A stretch of 64,000 bases of DNA from Clostridium sp. TW13 (GTDB taxonomy: Bacteria > Bacillota > Clostridia > Clostridiales > Clostridiaceae), in assembly GCF_024345225.1 (NCBI RefSeq), contig NZ_BROD01000001.1, forward strand, positions 1,994,362-2,058,361, in the 5' to 3' direction. This document shows positions 55,037 to 64,000 of this stretch, in pieces. The notes beneath the pieces are model-generated. The model was given only the letters and a program-made list of their open reading frames with translations. It had not been told where the DNA came from and searched no databases. How positions within the stretch are numbered: the stretch's first letter is position 1; each line of letters opens with the position of its first letter. The position numbers and the translations under genes are program-made.

Positions 55037-56830
55037 TTATATTGCTCTTGTATATCTCTTTAACCATTCTCTTTCTTCTTCAGTTAAGAATGGAGATACC
55101 TTATCATAAACTGTTTTATGATAAGCATTTAAATATTCCTTCTCTTCTTTATTCATAAGTTCAGCATCAATGCCATCTAGGTCGATTGGAGCATAAGTAA
55201 TTACTTCAAAGTTCATAAATTGACCATACTCATTCTTTTCTGCTAATCTTACAACTATTTCATTTTCAGTTCTTATTCCATGAGAACCTTCAATATAGAT
55301 TCCTGGTTCATCAGTTGTAACCATACCTGGTTCTAGTTCAGCACTTTCAAGCTTGCCTGGTGCAGCCTTCCATCTGAAACCATTTGGTCCTTCATGAACA
55401 TTTAATAAGAATCCTACTCCATGCCCTGTACCACATTTATAATCTATTCCAAGATTCCAAATTGGACCTCTTGCTAATATATCAAGGTTTATCCCTCTTA
55501 CCCCTTGTAAAAATTTTGCCTTAGCTAAATTTATCATAGACCTTGCTACTGCAGTGAAGTGTAACTTAAGTTCATCAGATAATTCTCCTAAAACTAAAGT
55601 TCTTGTTATATCAGTAGTACCATCAAAGTATTGTCCACCTGAATCAATTAATAACATATGCTCTGGTTCTAACTTATAGTTACTTTCTTGTGTAGGACTA
55701 TAATGCATCATTGCTGCATGTTCCTTATATCCAATGATTGTACTAAAGCTTGGCTCAATAAAATCTGGTTGTTCTCTTCTGAAGTCTTCAAGCTTTTTGC
55801 TTGCACTTATTTCAGACATTTCTATCTTGCCTATGTTAGTTTTTACCCAATACATAAACTTTGTGAATGCAACTCCATCTTTTATGTGGCTATTAATTAA
55901 ATTGTTTATCTCAACGTCATTTTTTATTGCTTTCAACAATGTAGTTGGATTAACTTCTTGAATCTTCTCAACTTCACTAGGTATATTGTTATAAATTAAA
56001 TAGTTAACCTTAGCTTTGTCCAATAATACTTTTTCTGATTTATCTATGTTTTTAACAAATTCACTTATTTCCTCATAATCTTTAAGTATTATATTCTCCT
56101 TAGAGAATTTGTCTAAAATTTCAGTACTTAATTTTTCTTTATCTAAAAATAAATATACAGAATCCAAGGTTACAACAGCATAGGATAATACAACTGGATT
56201 GTAAAGAACATCTCCACCTCTTAGGTTGAATAACCAAGCTATATCATCAAGGCTAGTTAAAACATTAATAGTAGCCTTTTTTTCTTTTATTTTTTCTCTA
56301 AGCTCTACAAGCTTTTCCTCAAAGGATTTACCTGCATATTTTACATCAAGTAAAAATGCCTTTTCCTTAGAAATAGAAGGTCTATCCTCCCATATATCAT
56401 TTATCAAATCATACTTAGGTTCAATCTTAACCTTATTAGATTTTAATTTTTCTTCTAATCTAATAGCTTCAGTAGCACTTATAACTCTACCATCAAAACC
56501 CAAAGTAGAATTTTCTTTCATATTCTTAACTAAGTACTCATCTGTAGTTAGAACTCCTTCTTCCCCCATTTTGAACAACTTTATTCCACTGTTTTCTAGT
56601 TGTTGTTCTGCTTGGATAAAATATCTACCATCAGTCCAAAGTCCAGCTTCTTCTTTAGTTACAATAACAGTTCCTGCTGATCCTGTAAATCCTGAAATAA
56701 ACTGTCTTGACTTAAAAAATTCCCCTACATATTCACTTTGGTGATAATCAGCAGATGGAATTATGTATGCATCTATTCCTTTGCTTTCCATTAGTTGTCG
56801 TAGTTCTTCTACTCTATCTTTAATAGACAT
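55037..56830 (-). CDS. pepP: Xaa-Pro aminopeptidase (M24, aminopeptidase P, long form)
   Basis: 597 aa with two creatinase N-domains and a C-terminal pita-bread domain. Metal ligands: Asp in LIDSGGQY and DITRT, His in TGHGVGFLLNVHEGP, Glu in TTDEPGIY and RTENEIVV. Removes N-terminal residues before proline; cytoplasmic. The three-domain length matches eukaryotic-like APP found in clostridia. GGGGG site. Confidence 0.9.
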   Translation of the reverse strand: MSIKDRVEELRQLMESKGIDAYIIPSADYHQSEYVGEFFKSRQFISGFTGSAGTVIVTKEEAGLWTDGRYFIQAEQQLENSGIKLFKMGEEGVLTTDEYLVKNMKENSTLGFDGRVISATEAIRLEEKLKSNKVKIEPKYDLINDIWEDRPSISKEKAFLLDVKYAGKSFEEKLVELREKIKEKKATINVLTSLDDIAWLFNLRGGDVLYNPVVLSYAVVTLDSVYLFLDKEKLSTEILDKFSKENIILKDYEEISEFVKNIDKSEKVLLDKAKVNYLIYNNIPSEVEKIQEVNPTTLLKAIKNDVEINNLINSHIKDGVAFTKFMYWVKTNIGKIEMSEISASKKLEDFRREQPDFIEPSFSTIIGYKEHAAMMHYSPTQESNYKLEPEHMLLIDSGGQYFDGTTDITRTLVLGELSDELKLHFTAVARSMINLAKAKFLQGVRGINLDILARGPIWNLGIDYKCGTGHGVGFLLNVHEGPNGFRWKAAPGKLESAELEPGMVTTDEPGIYIEGSHGIRTENEIVVRLAEKNEYGQFMNFEVITYAPIDLDGIDAELMNKEEKEYLNAYHKTVYDKVSPFLTEEEREWLKRYTRAI

Positions 56831-56915
56831 GAAAATTCCCCCTTAATTATTTATTTTTAAAGCTATCTTATTGTATATTACACCCATATTATTAGAAAAA
56901 CAATACAAGCTCTGC

Positions 56916-57644
56916 CTATATTAATGATAGACAATTTACATCAAGCTTATAGGTTACATCTTTTCTTTCTACAATTACATTTATTTTTTTCTTAATTTCT
57001 TCACTATCCATAATCTGTGATAAAAGTTCCTTTGTAGGATTAATAGCATATGGATTTCCAACTAATTTAAGCATATTAAAATCACCTGCAGTATCTCCAT
57101 AAGCATAACTGTTTTCTAAATCTATATCATATTTCTTGGTAAGCTCTGCTATAGCCTTTTTCTTACTTTCAGAATCCCACATAGGAATTATATCTCCACT
57201 ATATAAATTATTTCCGTCTATCTGGTATATAGTTCCTCTATAATCATCCATATTGTATTTTAGTGACATTTCTCTAACTAATTCCATAGGTGATCCAGAA
57301 ATAGCAATTACTACGTGTCCATTATCCTTATGCCACTTTATCCTCTCTCTAGAAAAAGTATAAACTCTGTCACCTTTTTGCTCTATGACCTTCTTAGCCA
57401 CATAATCAATATGGTATTGATTTATTCCTTTAATGGCTTCAGTATATATGTCTACCATCTTTAATAAATAGGTATCATAATCTCCTTGTCTTTTATCCCA
57501 TTGAATAAATGAAGGTCTTACTTCTTTATACCACTTATTTCCTTCTACTAGCTCATATTTAATTATTTTCTTAAATACTTCAGTAATTAAACCCTCTCTA
57601 TATATTGTTCCATCAATATCAAAAAATGCTGCGATCTTTTTCAT
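56916..57644 (-). CDS. HAD-superfamily IB phosphatase (SerB-like)
   Basis: 242 aa. Motif I DIDGT at 9-13, motif II SGSP, Lys in the SKKKAIAEL region, motif III GDTAGDFNML. Substrate may be a phospho-serine-like or lipid/sugar phosphate. GGAGGG site. Confidence 0.85.
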   Translation of the reverse strand: MKKIAAFFDIDGTIYREGLITEVFKKIIKYELVEGNKWYKEVRPSFIQWDKRQGDYDTYLLKMVDIYTEAIKGINQYHIDYVAKKVIEQKGDRVYTFSRERIKWHKDNGHVVIAISGSPMELVREMSLKYNMDDYRGTIYQIDGNNLYSGDIIPMWDSESKKKAIAELTKKYDIDLENSYAYGDTAGDFNMLKLVGNPYAINPTKELLSQIMDSEEIKKKINVIVERKDVTYKLDVNCLSLI

Positions 57645-57692
57645 GTTTATCCCTCCGTTTCGTGCTAAAAATTATTAATATATATAAATTCT

Positions 57693-57765
57693 TAGGCATC
57701 TGAAAATAAATAACAAGTACAAATAGACTAGCATATATACTTACTTATTTTTTGAAGATGCCTTA
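57693..57765. repeat. Dispersed palindromic repeat family 1, full copy
   Basis: Starts GGCATCTGAAAATAAATAAC and ends TTTTTTGAAGATGCC. Its reverse complement aligns with 39455-39527 over the full length, including the centre CTAGTCTATTTG. Confidence 0.7.
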
Positions 57766-57895
57766 ATGGAAAATATCTATACGCTTTGGAATATTATATA
57801 CTAACTGCTTAATAATATAAACATTTATTTTAAGAATCAAAAAATAGATTAACATATGAAATTACTTATTTTCAGAAAGCACCTCAAATATAAAA

Positions 57896-57952
57896 AGTGA
57901 TTATCTAAACCCTTCTTATAAAGAAATGTTTTGAGATAACCACTTATTTTAT
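57896..57952 (-). terminator. Terminator of the GH31 gene
   Basis: AAGTGATTATCT pairs with AGATAACCACTT (one G-T); the minus-strand exit is T-rich. Confidence 0.72.
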
Positions 57953-57999
57953 ACCTATTAATTTTTGCTAAATACTAATATATGACTTTTTAATAGAAT

Positions 58000-60378
58000 T
58001 TATCTTATAACTATATTGATATCATCTTTTGCAGTAATCTTAAATTCAACACCATTTCCAACTTTTTCGAAGGCACAACCTTCTCCATTTACAATCACTT
58101 CAGTTGGTTCTGCATTATTTACTGTAAATTTAATATCTTTATATGCTAGAGTATATCCATTATGAGTTTTTACAAGATTAATATTAGTAACTTCTTTCTT
58201 TTCTACACTAATCTCATATTCATTGTAAACTCCATCTCTATAATTAAAGCTTTCTCCATCATCCTCATAACTAATATATTTACTGCTTGTTTCATCACTA
58301 TTTGATAAAAATACTTGTAATTCTAAAGTATCAATTTGCTTTTCACCAACATAATGTTGCTCTGGATAATAAGGAAGTACTGCTCCTGCTTTAATATATA
58401 TTGGACATAAATCAATTGGAGTTTCTCTTATAATATTTTGTCCGCCATCAAATTCCTCACCAGTCCAATAATCTATCCATTTATCTCCTTTAGGTAGATA
58501 TACAACTCTGCATTTTCTTCCTTGCTCAATTACTGGCGCTACAAGAATGTTTTCTCCACATAAGAATTCATCATTTACTTCGTAAGTATTGCTATCATTT
58601 TCATAATGAAGGAATAATGGTCTAATTACAGGTAAACCAGACTTTTCAGCTTCTCTCATTAAGTCATAGAAATATGGTAACAATTTATAACGAAGTTTTA
58701 TATATTTTCTATTCACTGCTTCAGTAGTTTCATCAAATGCCCATGGTTCTTGATCTCTTGTACCCATTGAGCTATGATTTCTAAATAATGGAGTAAATGC
58801 TCCTACCTGCACCCATCTGCTTAACAATTCACCTGTACAATCAAATCCAAATCCACCTACATCTGTTCCACAGAAAGCAACTCCACTTAAACCTAAGTTC
58901 ATAAGCATTGGAAGTGACATTCTTAAATGTTCCCAAGTACTTTGGTTGTCACCTGTCCAACAAGTTGAATATTTTTGAATTCCGGCATAGCAAGCTCTTG
59001 TTATTACATAAGGTCTTTTACCTGTTGCTGCTTTAAGTCCATTATAGGTAGCCTTTGACATAAGTTGTCCATATACATTATGAATTTCTCTATGCTCAAC
59101 TTTCAAACCATCTTCATTAAACATAACATCATCAGGTAATGGCCCATTAAAACTAGCAGGCTCATTCATATCATTCCATATTCCTGATACTCCTGTCTCT
59201 GTCATTATTTTTTGGTTTTCTGCCCACCACTTTCTAACTTCTGTACTTAAAAAGTTAGGGTATACAGCGTCGCCTGGCCAAACCTTATTTACATATACTA
59301 CATTATCTTTATCAGTGGCAAAATATCCTTTTTTAATTCCCTCATCATATATCTTATATCCCGTATCCTTCTTAACACCTGGGTCAATTATTGTTACTAC
59401 CTTAAAACCTTGCTCTTTTAATTCTTTTAACATTTTTTCAGGATTTTCAAACTTATTCTTATCCCAAGTGAACACCCTATAACCATCCATATAATCTATA
59501 TCTAAGAAAAGTGTGTCACAAGGAATATCTTTTTCTCTAAAATTCTTTGCAAGTTCTCTTACTCTTGCTTCTGGAGTGTAAGACCATCTACATTGTTGGT
59601 AGCCTAAAGTCCATAACTGAGGTAATGGTGTTGTTCCTGTAATGTGAGTATACCCCTTTATTACTTCTTTTACTGAAGGTCCATATATAAAGTAATAATC
59701 TAAATTTCCATCTACACTTGCAAAAGAATAGTAATTAGGATTTTCTTTTCCTAAATCAAAACTGCTTTCAAAGGTATTATCAAAAAATAATCCAAAACTT
59801 TTATTCTCTCTAAAATTAATTAAAAACGGAATTGATTTATATAATTGTTCGAAGGTTTCCCCATGTGGATTAGGGTTATCAGTGTTCCAGTTTCTATAGT
59901 GATATCCTCTTTTATTTAAAGAACCTGTTCTCTCCCCCATGCCATAGAAGAACATATCTTCTTCCATAGTTTTTGCTACATAAACTTTATCTTTTAAATC
60001 TTTAGCAAGTTCATGTCCTTCATCTTCTGCTAATTTAAAATCTCCAGCTCTTCTTACAAAAGGTTCTCTCTTTCCTCTATAATCTTCACATAATAGGCTG
60101 CCTGCCTTATCATATACATCAACTTTAAAATCAGAGTATATCTTTACATTAATTTCTTCTGTCGAAACAGTTAACACTTCATCTTTTAATGTAGTATTAA
60201 ATTCACACTTTTCTACTGTTAAATTTTCAACAGCCTTTGATAATTTTTCTTCTCTTAGTAATGGAACAAAAAAGTTTATTATTCCTGATTTAATAACTGT
60301 AATATACCCTTCACCTTTTTCAAAAGCTACTTTTATCTTATTTTCTTCTACATTATAACTAAGTAATTTCCCTAACAT
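58000..60378 (-). CDS. Alpha-glucosidase, GH31
   Basis: 792 aa from ATG 60378 (GGGAG upstream). N-terminal beta-sandwich, catalytic barrel with nucleophile Asp in GIWNDMNEPASF and acid/base Asp in WTGDNQSTWEHL, C-terminal beta domains. FFYGMGERTG and RWSYTPEARVRELA are family signatures. No signal peptide, so intracellular hydrolysis of maltose/isomaltose-like sugars. Single gene. Confidence 0.92.
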   Translation of the reverse strand: MLGKLLSYNVEENKIKVAFEKGEGYITVIKSGIINFFVPLLREEKLSKAVENLTVEKCEFNTTLKDEVLTVSTEEINVKIYSDFKVDVYDKAGSLLCEDYRGKREPFVRRAGDFKLAEDEGHELAKDLKDKVYVAKTMEEDMFFYGMGERTGSLNKRGYHYRNWNTDNPNPHGETFEQLYKSIPFLINFRENKSFGLFFDNTFESSFDLGKENPNYYSFASVDGNLDYYFIYGPSVKEVIKGYTHITGTTPLPQLWTLGYQQCRWSYTPEARVRELAKNFREKDIPCDTLFLDIDYMDGYRVFTWDKNKFENPEKMLKELKEQGFKVVTIIDPGVKKDTGYKIYDEGIKKGYFATDKDNVVYVNKVWPGDAVYPNFLSTEVRKWWAENQKIMTETGVSGIWNDMNEPASFNGPLPDDVMFNEDGLKVEHREIHNVYGQLMSKATYNGLKAATGKRPYVITRACYAGIQKYSTCWTGDNQSTWEHLRMSLPMLMNLGLSGVAFCGTDVGGFGFDCTGELLSRWVQVGAFTPLFRNHSSMGTRDQEPWAFDETTEAVNRKYIKLRYKLLPYFYDLMREAEKSGLPVIRPLFLHYENDSNTYEVNDEFLCGENILVAPVIEQGRKCRVVYLPKGDKWIDYWTGEEFDGGQNIIRETPIDLCPIYIKAGAVLPYYPEQHYVGEKQIDTLELQVFLSNSDETSSKYISYEDDGESFNYRDGVYNEYEISVEKKEVTNINLVKTHNGYTLAYKDIKFTVNNAEPTEVIVNGEGCAFEKVGNGVEFKITAKDDINIVIR

Positions 60379-60527
60379 ATTTTTCACTCCCATCCCTTTT
60401 CGTTAATCGTTTAACATAATTTCATGGTACAATATTACTTTTCCTTTGTAAAGGTTTTATACAATACATTTATTACAAAGTTATAAGTAATATTTTGTAA
60501 TAAAGTCCAAACTTCGTTTTAATACAA

Positions 60528-60591
60528 AAAGTCAAGCATTTATAAATACCTCAACCTCTAGGTATTTTCACTAAATACTTGACTTTTAATA
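60528..60591 (-). terminator. Terminator of queT
   Basis: AAAAGTCAAG/CTTGACTTTT outer stem with an inner AAATACCT/AGGTATTT-like hairpin; the minus-strand exit is T-rich (CTTTTTG). Confidence 0.82.
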
Positions 60592-60612
60592 TATTCTATA
60601 TATGTTTACATA

Positions 60613-61110
60613 TTAAACTCTTATCAACTTTAAATAACGTTTCTTTATTAGAGTAAATACAGGTACACCAATTATAGTAACCACTACAAATTCTCCAAAA
60701 GCAACCTCTAACATGGTTAATACCAATGGTGCTCCTGAAATGTAATTTAACTCCCAACCTATCATCAATGCATTGAATATGGTTGGCCATAATGATGCTA
60801 TAAGTAATGATATTTTACTATTCTTTATATACTTAGCTGTAAGACTTATAGCTGAAACACTTATAAAAGTTGCTAACGTTCCAACAATTGCATCAATCAT
60901 TCCATTAGGACTCAATATATTAGCTATAAAACATCCTAAAGTTAATCCTCCTATATAAAAAGGATCAAAGAAAGCTAATAAAACCATTACTTCTGAAATT
61001 CTAAATTGCAAACTGCCATAAGCAAAAGGTGCAATAGCAAAAGTTATTACAGCATAAATAGCTGCTACTAATGCTGTTCTTGCCAATCTTTGAGTTGTTC
61101 TGTTTCTCAT
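60613..61110 (-). CDS. queT: QueT-family ECF transporter S component (queuosine precursor)
   Basis: 165 aa, five or six membrane helices. Start RTTQRLARTALVAAIYAVIT and block GSLQFRISEVMVLLAFFDP are QueT hallmarks; GGLTLGCFIANILSP is the AINxxxPxxG-like region. Takes up preQ1/preQ0 as part of an ECF transporter with shared energising units elsewhere. A preQ1-I riboswitch precedes it. Confidence 0.9.
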   Translation of the reverse strand: MRNRTTQRLARTALVAAIYAVITFAIAPFAYGSLQFRISEVMVLLAFFDPFYIGGLTLGCFIANILSPNGMIDAIVGTLATFISVSAISLTAKYIKNSKISLLIASLWPTIFNALMIGWELNYISGAPLVLTMLEVAFGEFVVVTIIGVPVFTLIKKRYLKLIRV

Positions 61111-61121
61111 TTTTAATACAT

Positions 61122-61164
61122 CCCCTTAGTTTTATTTAAAGACAGGAGGTTTTCGAACTGTCTC
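61122..61164 (-). promoter_or_regulatory. preQ1-I riboswitch
   Basis: P1 GACAG (61158-61162) with CTGTC (61141-61145), 12-nt loop TTCGAAAACCTC, then the A-rich tail TTTAAATAAAACTAAGGGG whose AAGGGG is the queT Shine-Dalgarno. This is the preQ1-I plan: one hairpin plus a tail pairing back on the loop. Likely translational control. Confidence 0.82.
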
Positions 61165-61183
61165 TTATAATTTCAACTGTTAA

Positions 61184-61212
61184 ATTATACTCTATTTTTT
61201 GTGGACTGGCAA
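61184..61212 (-). promoter_or_regulatory. Promoter of the queT riboswitch transcript
   Basis: -35 TTGCCA (61207-61212), 17-bp spacer, -10 TATAAT (61184-61189), about 20 bp before the aptamer. Confidence 0.75.
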
Positions 61213-61225
61213 GAACATAGTACTA

Positions 61226-61834
61226 TTACTCTATCATTTTTCTTACTCTAAGTGGAATTTGTAGTTCTTCTGATATTTTTCTACTTCTCTCTATTTGATC
61301 TTCAGTTATACAATCAACTACTGAGAATTGAACATCCTCTATATTCTTCTTTGCTTCTTTTGCAAAATTTAAAAGTCCATCAAAAGCCTTTAATCCAAAT
61401 TGAGATTTTGTAATTTCATTATATTCTTCTTTTGAAGGCGCATTTAAGCTTATTGAAATAGAGTCAACCCATCCTTTAAGCATTTCAGCTGTGTTTTTAC
61501 CATGAACTAGGTCAGCCAAACCATTACTGTTAACTCTAATCTTTATATCACTTACAGAACGAATGTATTTTGATACTTCTATAAGTTCATCAATTCTAAC
61601 TAATGGTTCTCCGTATCCACAGAAAACTACTTCTTTGTAATCCTCTAAATTTCTTTTCTTAAATTCTTCAATAACCTCTTCTGCTGAAGGTTCTCTTTCA
61701 AGCCATAGATTTTCACCTTCACACACACTATCTTTTTCGTGTCTTACACAGAATGTGCAGTTACATGGGCATCTATTTGTTAAGTTTACATATAAACTAT
61801 CACCTATTGTATATAAAATTGTCATACTCTTCAT
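61226..61834 (-). CDS. TatD-associated radical SAM protein
   Basis: 202 aa, GGAGG site. CxxxCxxC cluster motif within NRCPCNCTFC, the start TILYTIGDSLYVNLT and LWLEREPSAEEV are as in the TatD-linked radical SAM family (TIGR04038 type). GYGEPL is the SAM-binding GGE-like motif. Reaction unknown; no tatD adjacent here. Confidence 0.85.
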   Translation of the reverse strand: MKSMTILYTIGDSLYVNLTNRCPCNCTFCVRHEKDSVCEGENLWLEREPSAEEVIEEFKKRNLEDYKEVVFCGYGEPLVRIDELIEVSKYIRSVSDIKIRVNSNGLADLVHGKNTAEMLKGWVDSISISLNAPSKEEYNEITKSQFGLKAFDGLLNFAKEAKKNIEDVQFSVVDCITEDQIERSRKISEELQIPLRVRKMIE

Positions 61835-61846
61835 CTTCTTTTCCTC

Positions 61847-62353
61847 CTATAATCTCTTCTTAATATTCATTTTATCTAAAGCAAATGCAAAAATTATAAA
61901 TGCAATACCACAACCTAAAGGTTGAAGTGAACCTAGTGGTACGTCTAGCAATGCAACCCAAAAGTTTCCTGTAATAATTGTTGTTGCAATACAATATCCA
62001 ACTAATCCCGTTACTCCTGCTAAAAATACTGCTATAACATTTCTTGTACAAATTAGTTTTTTACTCTTTGATGTAAAAAATATAGTTAATAATGGTTTTA
62101 TTATTAGAGTTGGTATTACATATACTGCTCCTCCAGGAGACAACGCATCTGAAAGTGCTCCTCCAACTGCACCTGCCACCATTGCGTAAGGTGTTGGTAA
62201 AAGGCATGCTGCCAAATATATAAAGGAATCACCAAGATGTATGTACTCCCCATTAGGGCCTGTCGGTATATGCAGTATATAAGCTGTAGTTATAAAAATA
62301 ATGGCTGCAAATAAACCAGTTAAAACTATTAATTTCGTTTTCTTATTGTTCAA
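61847..62353 (-). CDS. ECF transporter S component, probably vitamin B6 or related
   Basis: 168 aa, TTG start (AAAGGAG upstream). Five or six helices; IHLGDSFIYLAACLLP and AGAVGGALSDALSPG are S-component motifs (TIGR04002-like). The pyridoxamine kinase gene ends 2 bp before it, so pyridoxine-type substrate is likely (PdxU-like); inferred from context. Confidence 0.8.
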   Translation of the reverse strand: MNNKKTKLIVLTGLFAAIIFITTAYILHIPTGPNGEYIHLGDSFIYLAACLLPTPYAMVAGAVGGALSDALSPGGAVYVIPTLIIKPLLTIFFTSKSKKLICTRNVIAVFLAGVTGLVGYCIATTIITGNFWVALLDVPLGSLQPLGCGIAFIIFAFALDKMNIKKRL

Positions 62354-62354
62354 C

Positions 62355-63176
62355 TTATATCAACTCCTTTAAGAAAGGTTCAAACATTATTCCCTCTTTA
62401 ATATTTCCACCAGAGCTTTTTGTATAATTTACAACATTATATATAAAGCTGCTTGCTCTTTCTACTGCTTCTTTTAAACTGTGCCCATTTAAAAGCATTC
62501 CACATAATATTGAAGAAAATATATCTCCAGTACCACTATAGGATTCCTTATTATACTTTTTCTTAATAACAAAGCTTTGGTCAGAATTTTTGCTATAAGC
62601 CAAGTTACAAATCTGGTCACCTTGTTCAATACCTGTTATAACAATCAGCTTAGGTCCTAACTCACAAATCTCTCTTGCCATTAATTCTGCCTCTTTAATT
62701 GTTACTTCATGATCTAAGTGTTTCTCTGTTAATATAAGAGCTTCTGTTACATTAGGAGTAACTAAATCAGCCTTCTGTACTAATTTTTTCATTTTACTGC
62801 ACATTTCATCTGTATATGTCTTATAAATAGCTCTATTATCCCCCATAACTGGATCAATCATCACAAATGATTCTTCATGTCTATCTATAAATTCTAATAC
62901 TATATCAATTTGTTTCTCCGAACCTAAAAAGCCGCTATAAATACAATCAAACTTTGCATTTAAATTCTGCCATACTTTTTCATATTTTATCATCTCATCA
63001 GTAAAATCAAAAAATGAATATTCAGGATACATGGTTTGACAAGATAGTATAGCTGTAGGAAATGGACAACATTGTACACCCATAACTGAAATAATTGGAA
63101 TGGCTGCTGTTAAAGAACATCTTCCTATGCCTGACATATCATGTATTGCTGCTACTCTTTTTACCTCTTTCACCAT
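62355..63176 (-). CDS. Pyridoxamine/pyridoxal kinase
   Basis: 273 aa from ATG 63176 (GGGGGTGG upstream). Ribokinase fold: AAIHDMSGIGRCSLTAAIP, MIDPVMGDNRA, TPNVTEALIL and the catalytic SYSGTGDIFSSILCG with Asp base. Phosphorylates vitamin B6 vitamers to feed PLP. Operon with the S component. Confidence 0.88.
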   Translation of the reverse strand: MVKEVKRVAAIHDMSGIGRCSLTAAIPIISVMGVQCCPFPTAILSCQTMYPEYSFFDFTDEMIKYEKVWQNLNAKFDCIYSGFLGSEKQIDIVLEFIDRHEESFVMIDPVMGDNRAIYKTYTDEMCSKMKKLVQKADLVTPNVTEALILTEKHLDHEVTIKEAELMAREICELGPKLIVITGIEQGDQICNLAYSKNSDQSFVIKKKYNKESYSGTGDIFSSILCGMLLNGHSLKEAVERASSFIYNVVNYTKSSGGNIKEGIMFEPFLKELI

Positions 63177-63252
63177 ATTTAAACCACCCCCTATTTTTTC
63201 TTGAATTATATCACAATTCTTAGAAAAACATAAAATGTACGGGTACAATTTA

Positions 63253-64000
63253 TCAAGACATTTCTTTTACTATATCTCCAATTATCTTTATTCCTTTTTT
63301 AATCTCTTCTTTTTTTACTCTTGAGAAGCCTATCCTCATAGTAAATTCCCCACCAGAACCACTATAAAAAATATCTCCTGGCATGAATAAGACTCCTTTT
63401 TCATAGCACTTTGCAAGAACATCTCTTGAACTTATTCCTTTAAGTTTTATAAATATATGTAGCCCTCCTTCACCCATGATGCATTCATAAGGAATGTTTT
63501 TCTTTACTTCTTCAAGAGTAAATCTATATTTATCTCTATAATATTTTCTAACTTTTTTAACATACTTAGTAAAAGCTCCACTATTCATATATTGATACAG
63601 AATGGCTTGGTCAATAAAGGAACAATGAATAGTTCTAGCTCTTTTTACACTTTCTAATGCTCCAATTAAATTCTTATCAGCCATTATCCAGCCAATTCTA
63701 AGGCCTGGAAACAAAATTTTAGAAAAGCTACCAATATACACAACCCCATTTCCTTCTGTAGAAAGTGAGACTAACGGAGGTACATGTGAACTTGAATATA
63801 ATAATTCCTCATTAAAACCATCTTCTATTATTGGAACTGAATACTTCTCACAAATTTTATATACTTCCTGTCTCTTTTCTCCCTTCATAACAATTCCTGT
63901 TGGGTTATGATAAGAAGGAATAATATATGCTAACTTAGGATTTGTTTCTTTTATTTGTTTGTCTAACTCCTTAGTGTTTATACCATCTAAATCCATTGGT
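63253..64000 (-). CDS. Aminotransferase class I domain, probably MocR/PdxR-type regulator (partial)
   Basis: The gene continues beyond 64000; only the C-terminal about 248 residues are here. PLP lysine in YIGSFSKILFPGLRIGW, Asn-Pro-Thr in PSYHNPTGIVM, Arg in FTMRIGFSRV. With the pyridoxamine kinase 77 bp downstream it is most likely a MocR/PdxR regulator whose GntR domain lies outside the window; a plain aminotransferase remains possible. Confidence 0.8.
   Translation of the reverse strand, partial: PMDLDGINTKELDKQIKETNPKLAYIIPSYHNPTGIVMKGEKRQEVYKICEKYSVPIIEDGFNEELLYSSSHVPPLVSLSTEGNGVVYIGSFSKILFPGLRIGWIMADKNLIGALESVKRARTIHCSFIDQAILYQYMNSGAFTKYVKKVRKYYRDKYRFTLEEVKKNIPYECIMGEGGLHIFIKLKGISSRDVLAKCYEKGVLFMPGDIFYSGSGGEFTMRIGFSRVKKEEIKKGIKIIGDIVKEMS

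Larger units (their letters stand above)
57645..57999. other. Intergenic region with repeat and terminator
   Basis: 355 bp with palindromic repeat family 1 (57693-57765) and the terminator of the GH31 gene (57896-57952). Nothing else seen. Confidence 0.6.

Noticed and set aside
1-64000. CRISPR array, rRNA or tRNA genes
   Set aside because: No regularly spaced direct repeats and no rRNA or tRNA-like sequence were noticed in reading; a tRNAscan run would be needed to be certain.

Overview
The window reads as chromosome of a low-GC Firmicute, most likely Clostridium sensu stricto. The DNA is AT-rich, Shine-Dalgarno sites are strong (GGAGG type), ATG starts dominate with some GTG/TTG, and core genes are arranged in the clostridial way (rrf2-iscS-iscU-mnmA; purL-E-C-F-M-N-H-D). 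Almost everything is on the minus strand. I saw no rRNA, tRNA or CRISPR array.

Layout. 0-2.2 kb: a two-gene module, a STAS-like/HATPase-like protein followed by an overlapping RES-domain protein, with a 38-bp inverted repeat just upstream. 2.5-5.8 kb: Fe-S/tRNA thiolation operon under an Rrf2 regulator with a clear promoter and palindrome. 5.9-9.5 kb: rarA, a PdaA-like lipoprotein deacetylase, a conserved unknown, and a degenerate peptidase-S51-like protein. 9.8-20.9 kb: the purine operon. 21.3-22.6 kb: a GH13 glycosidase. 22.7-28.9 kb: a seven-gene double ABC-transporter operon. 29-34.7 kb: C_GCAxxG_C_C protein, an unknown, trpS, galE, and a Crp/Fnr regulator divergent from a pair of small YdcZ-type transporters.

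34.8-54.9 kb is an accessory tract of short, mostly single genes (VOC, GNAT, NUDIX, DinB-like, DUF3781, DUF3795, TIGR04076, nucleoside phosphorylase, CPBP protease, CAP protein, Fic, methyltransferase, nucleotidyltransferase). It is interspersed with decayed copies of its own genes, palindromic repeats and two transposons. An IS200/IS605 element sits inside a broken acetyltransferase gene and seems to have lost its left end while keeping tnpA, tnpB and the right-end hairpin. An IS1595-type transposase is broken by an amber codon.

55-64 kb returns to housekeeping: Xaa-Pro aminopeptidase, a HAD phosphatase, a GH31 alpha-glucosidase, a preQ1-I riboswitch in front of queT, a TatD-associated radical SAM protein, and a vitamin B6 salvage group (ECF S component, pyridoxamine kinase, and a MocR/PdxR-like aminotransferase cut by the window edge).

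Most notable: the RES/HATPase module, the stranded TnpB with its guide-bearing right end, two small families of dispersed palindromic repeats, and a set of internal pseudogene fragments showing gene turnover in the accessory tract. All family assignments come from reading motifs by eye; no database search was run.
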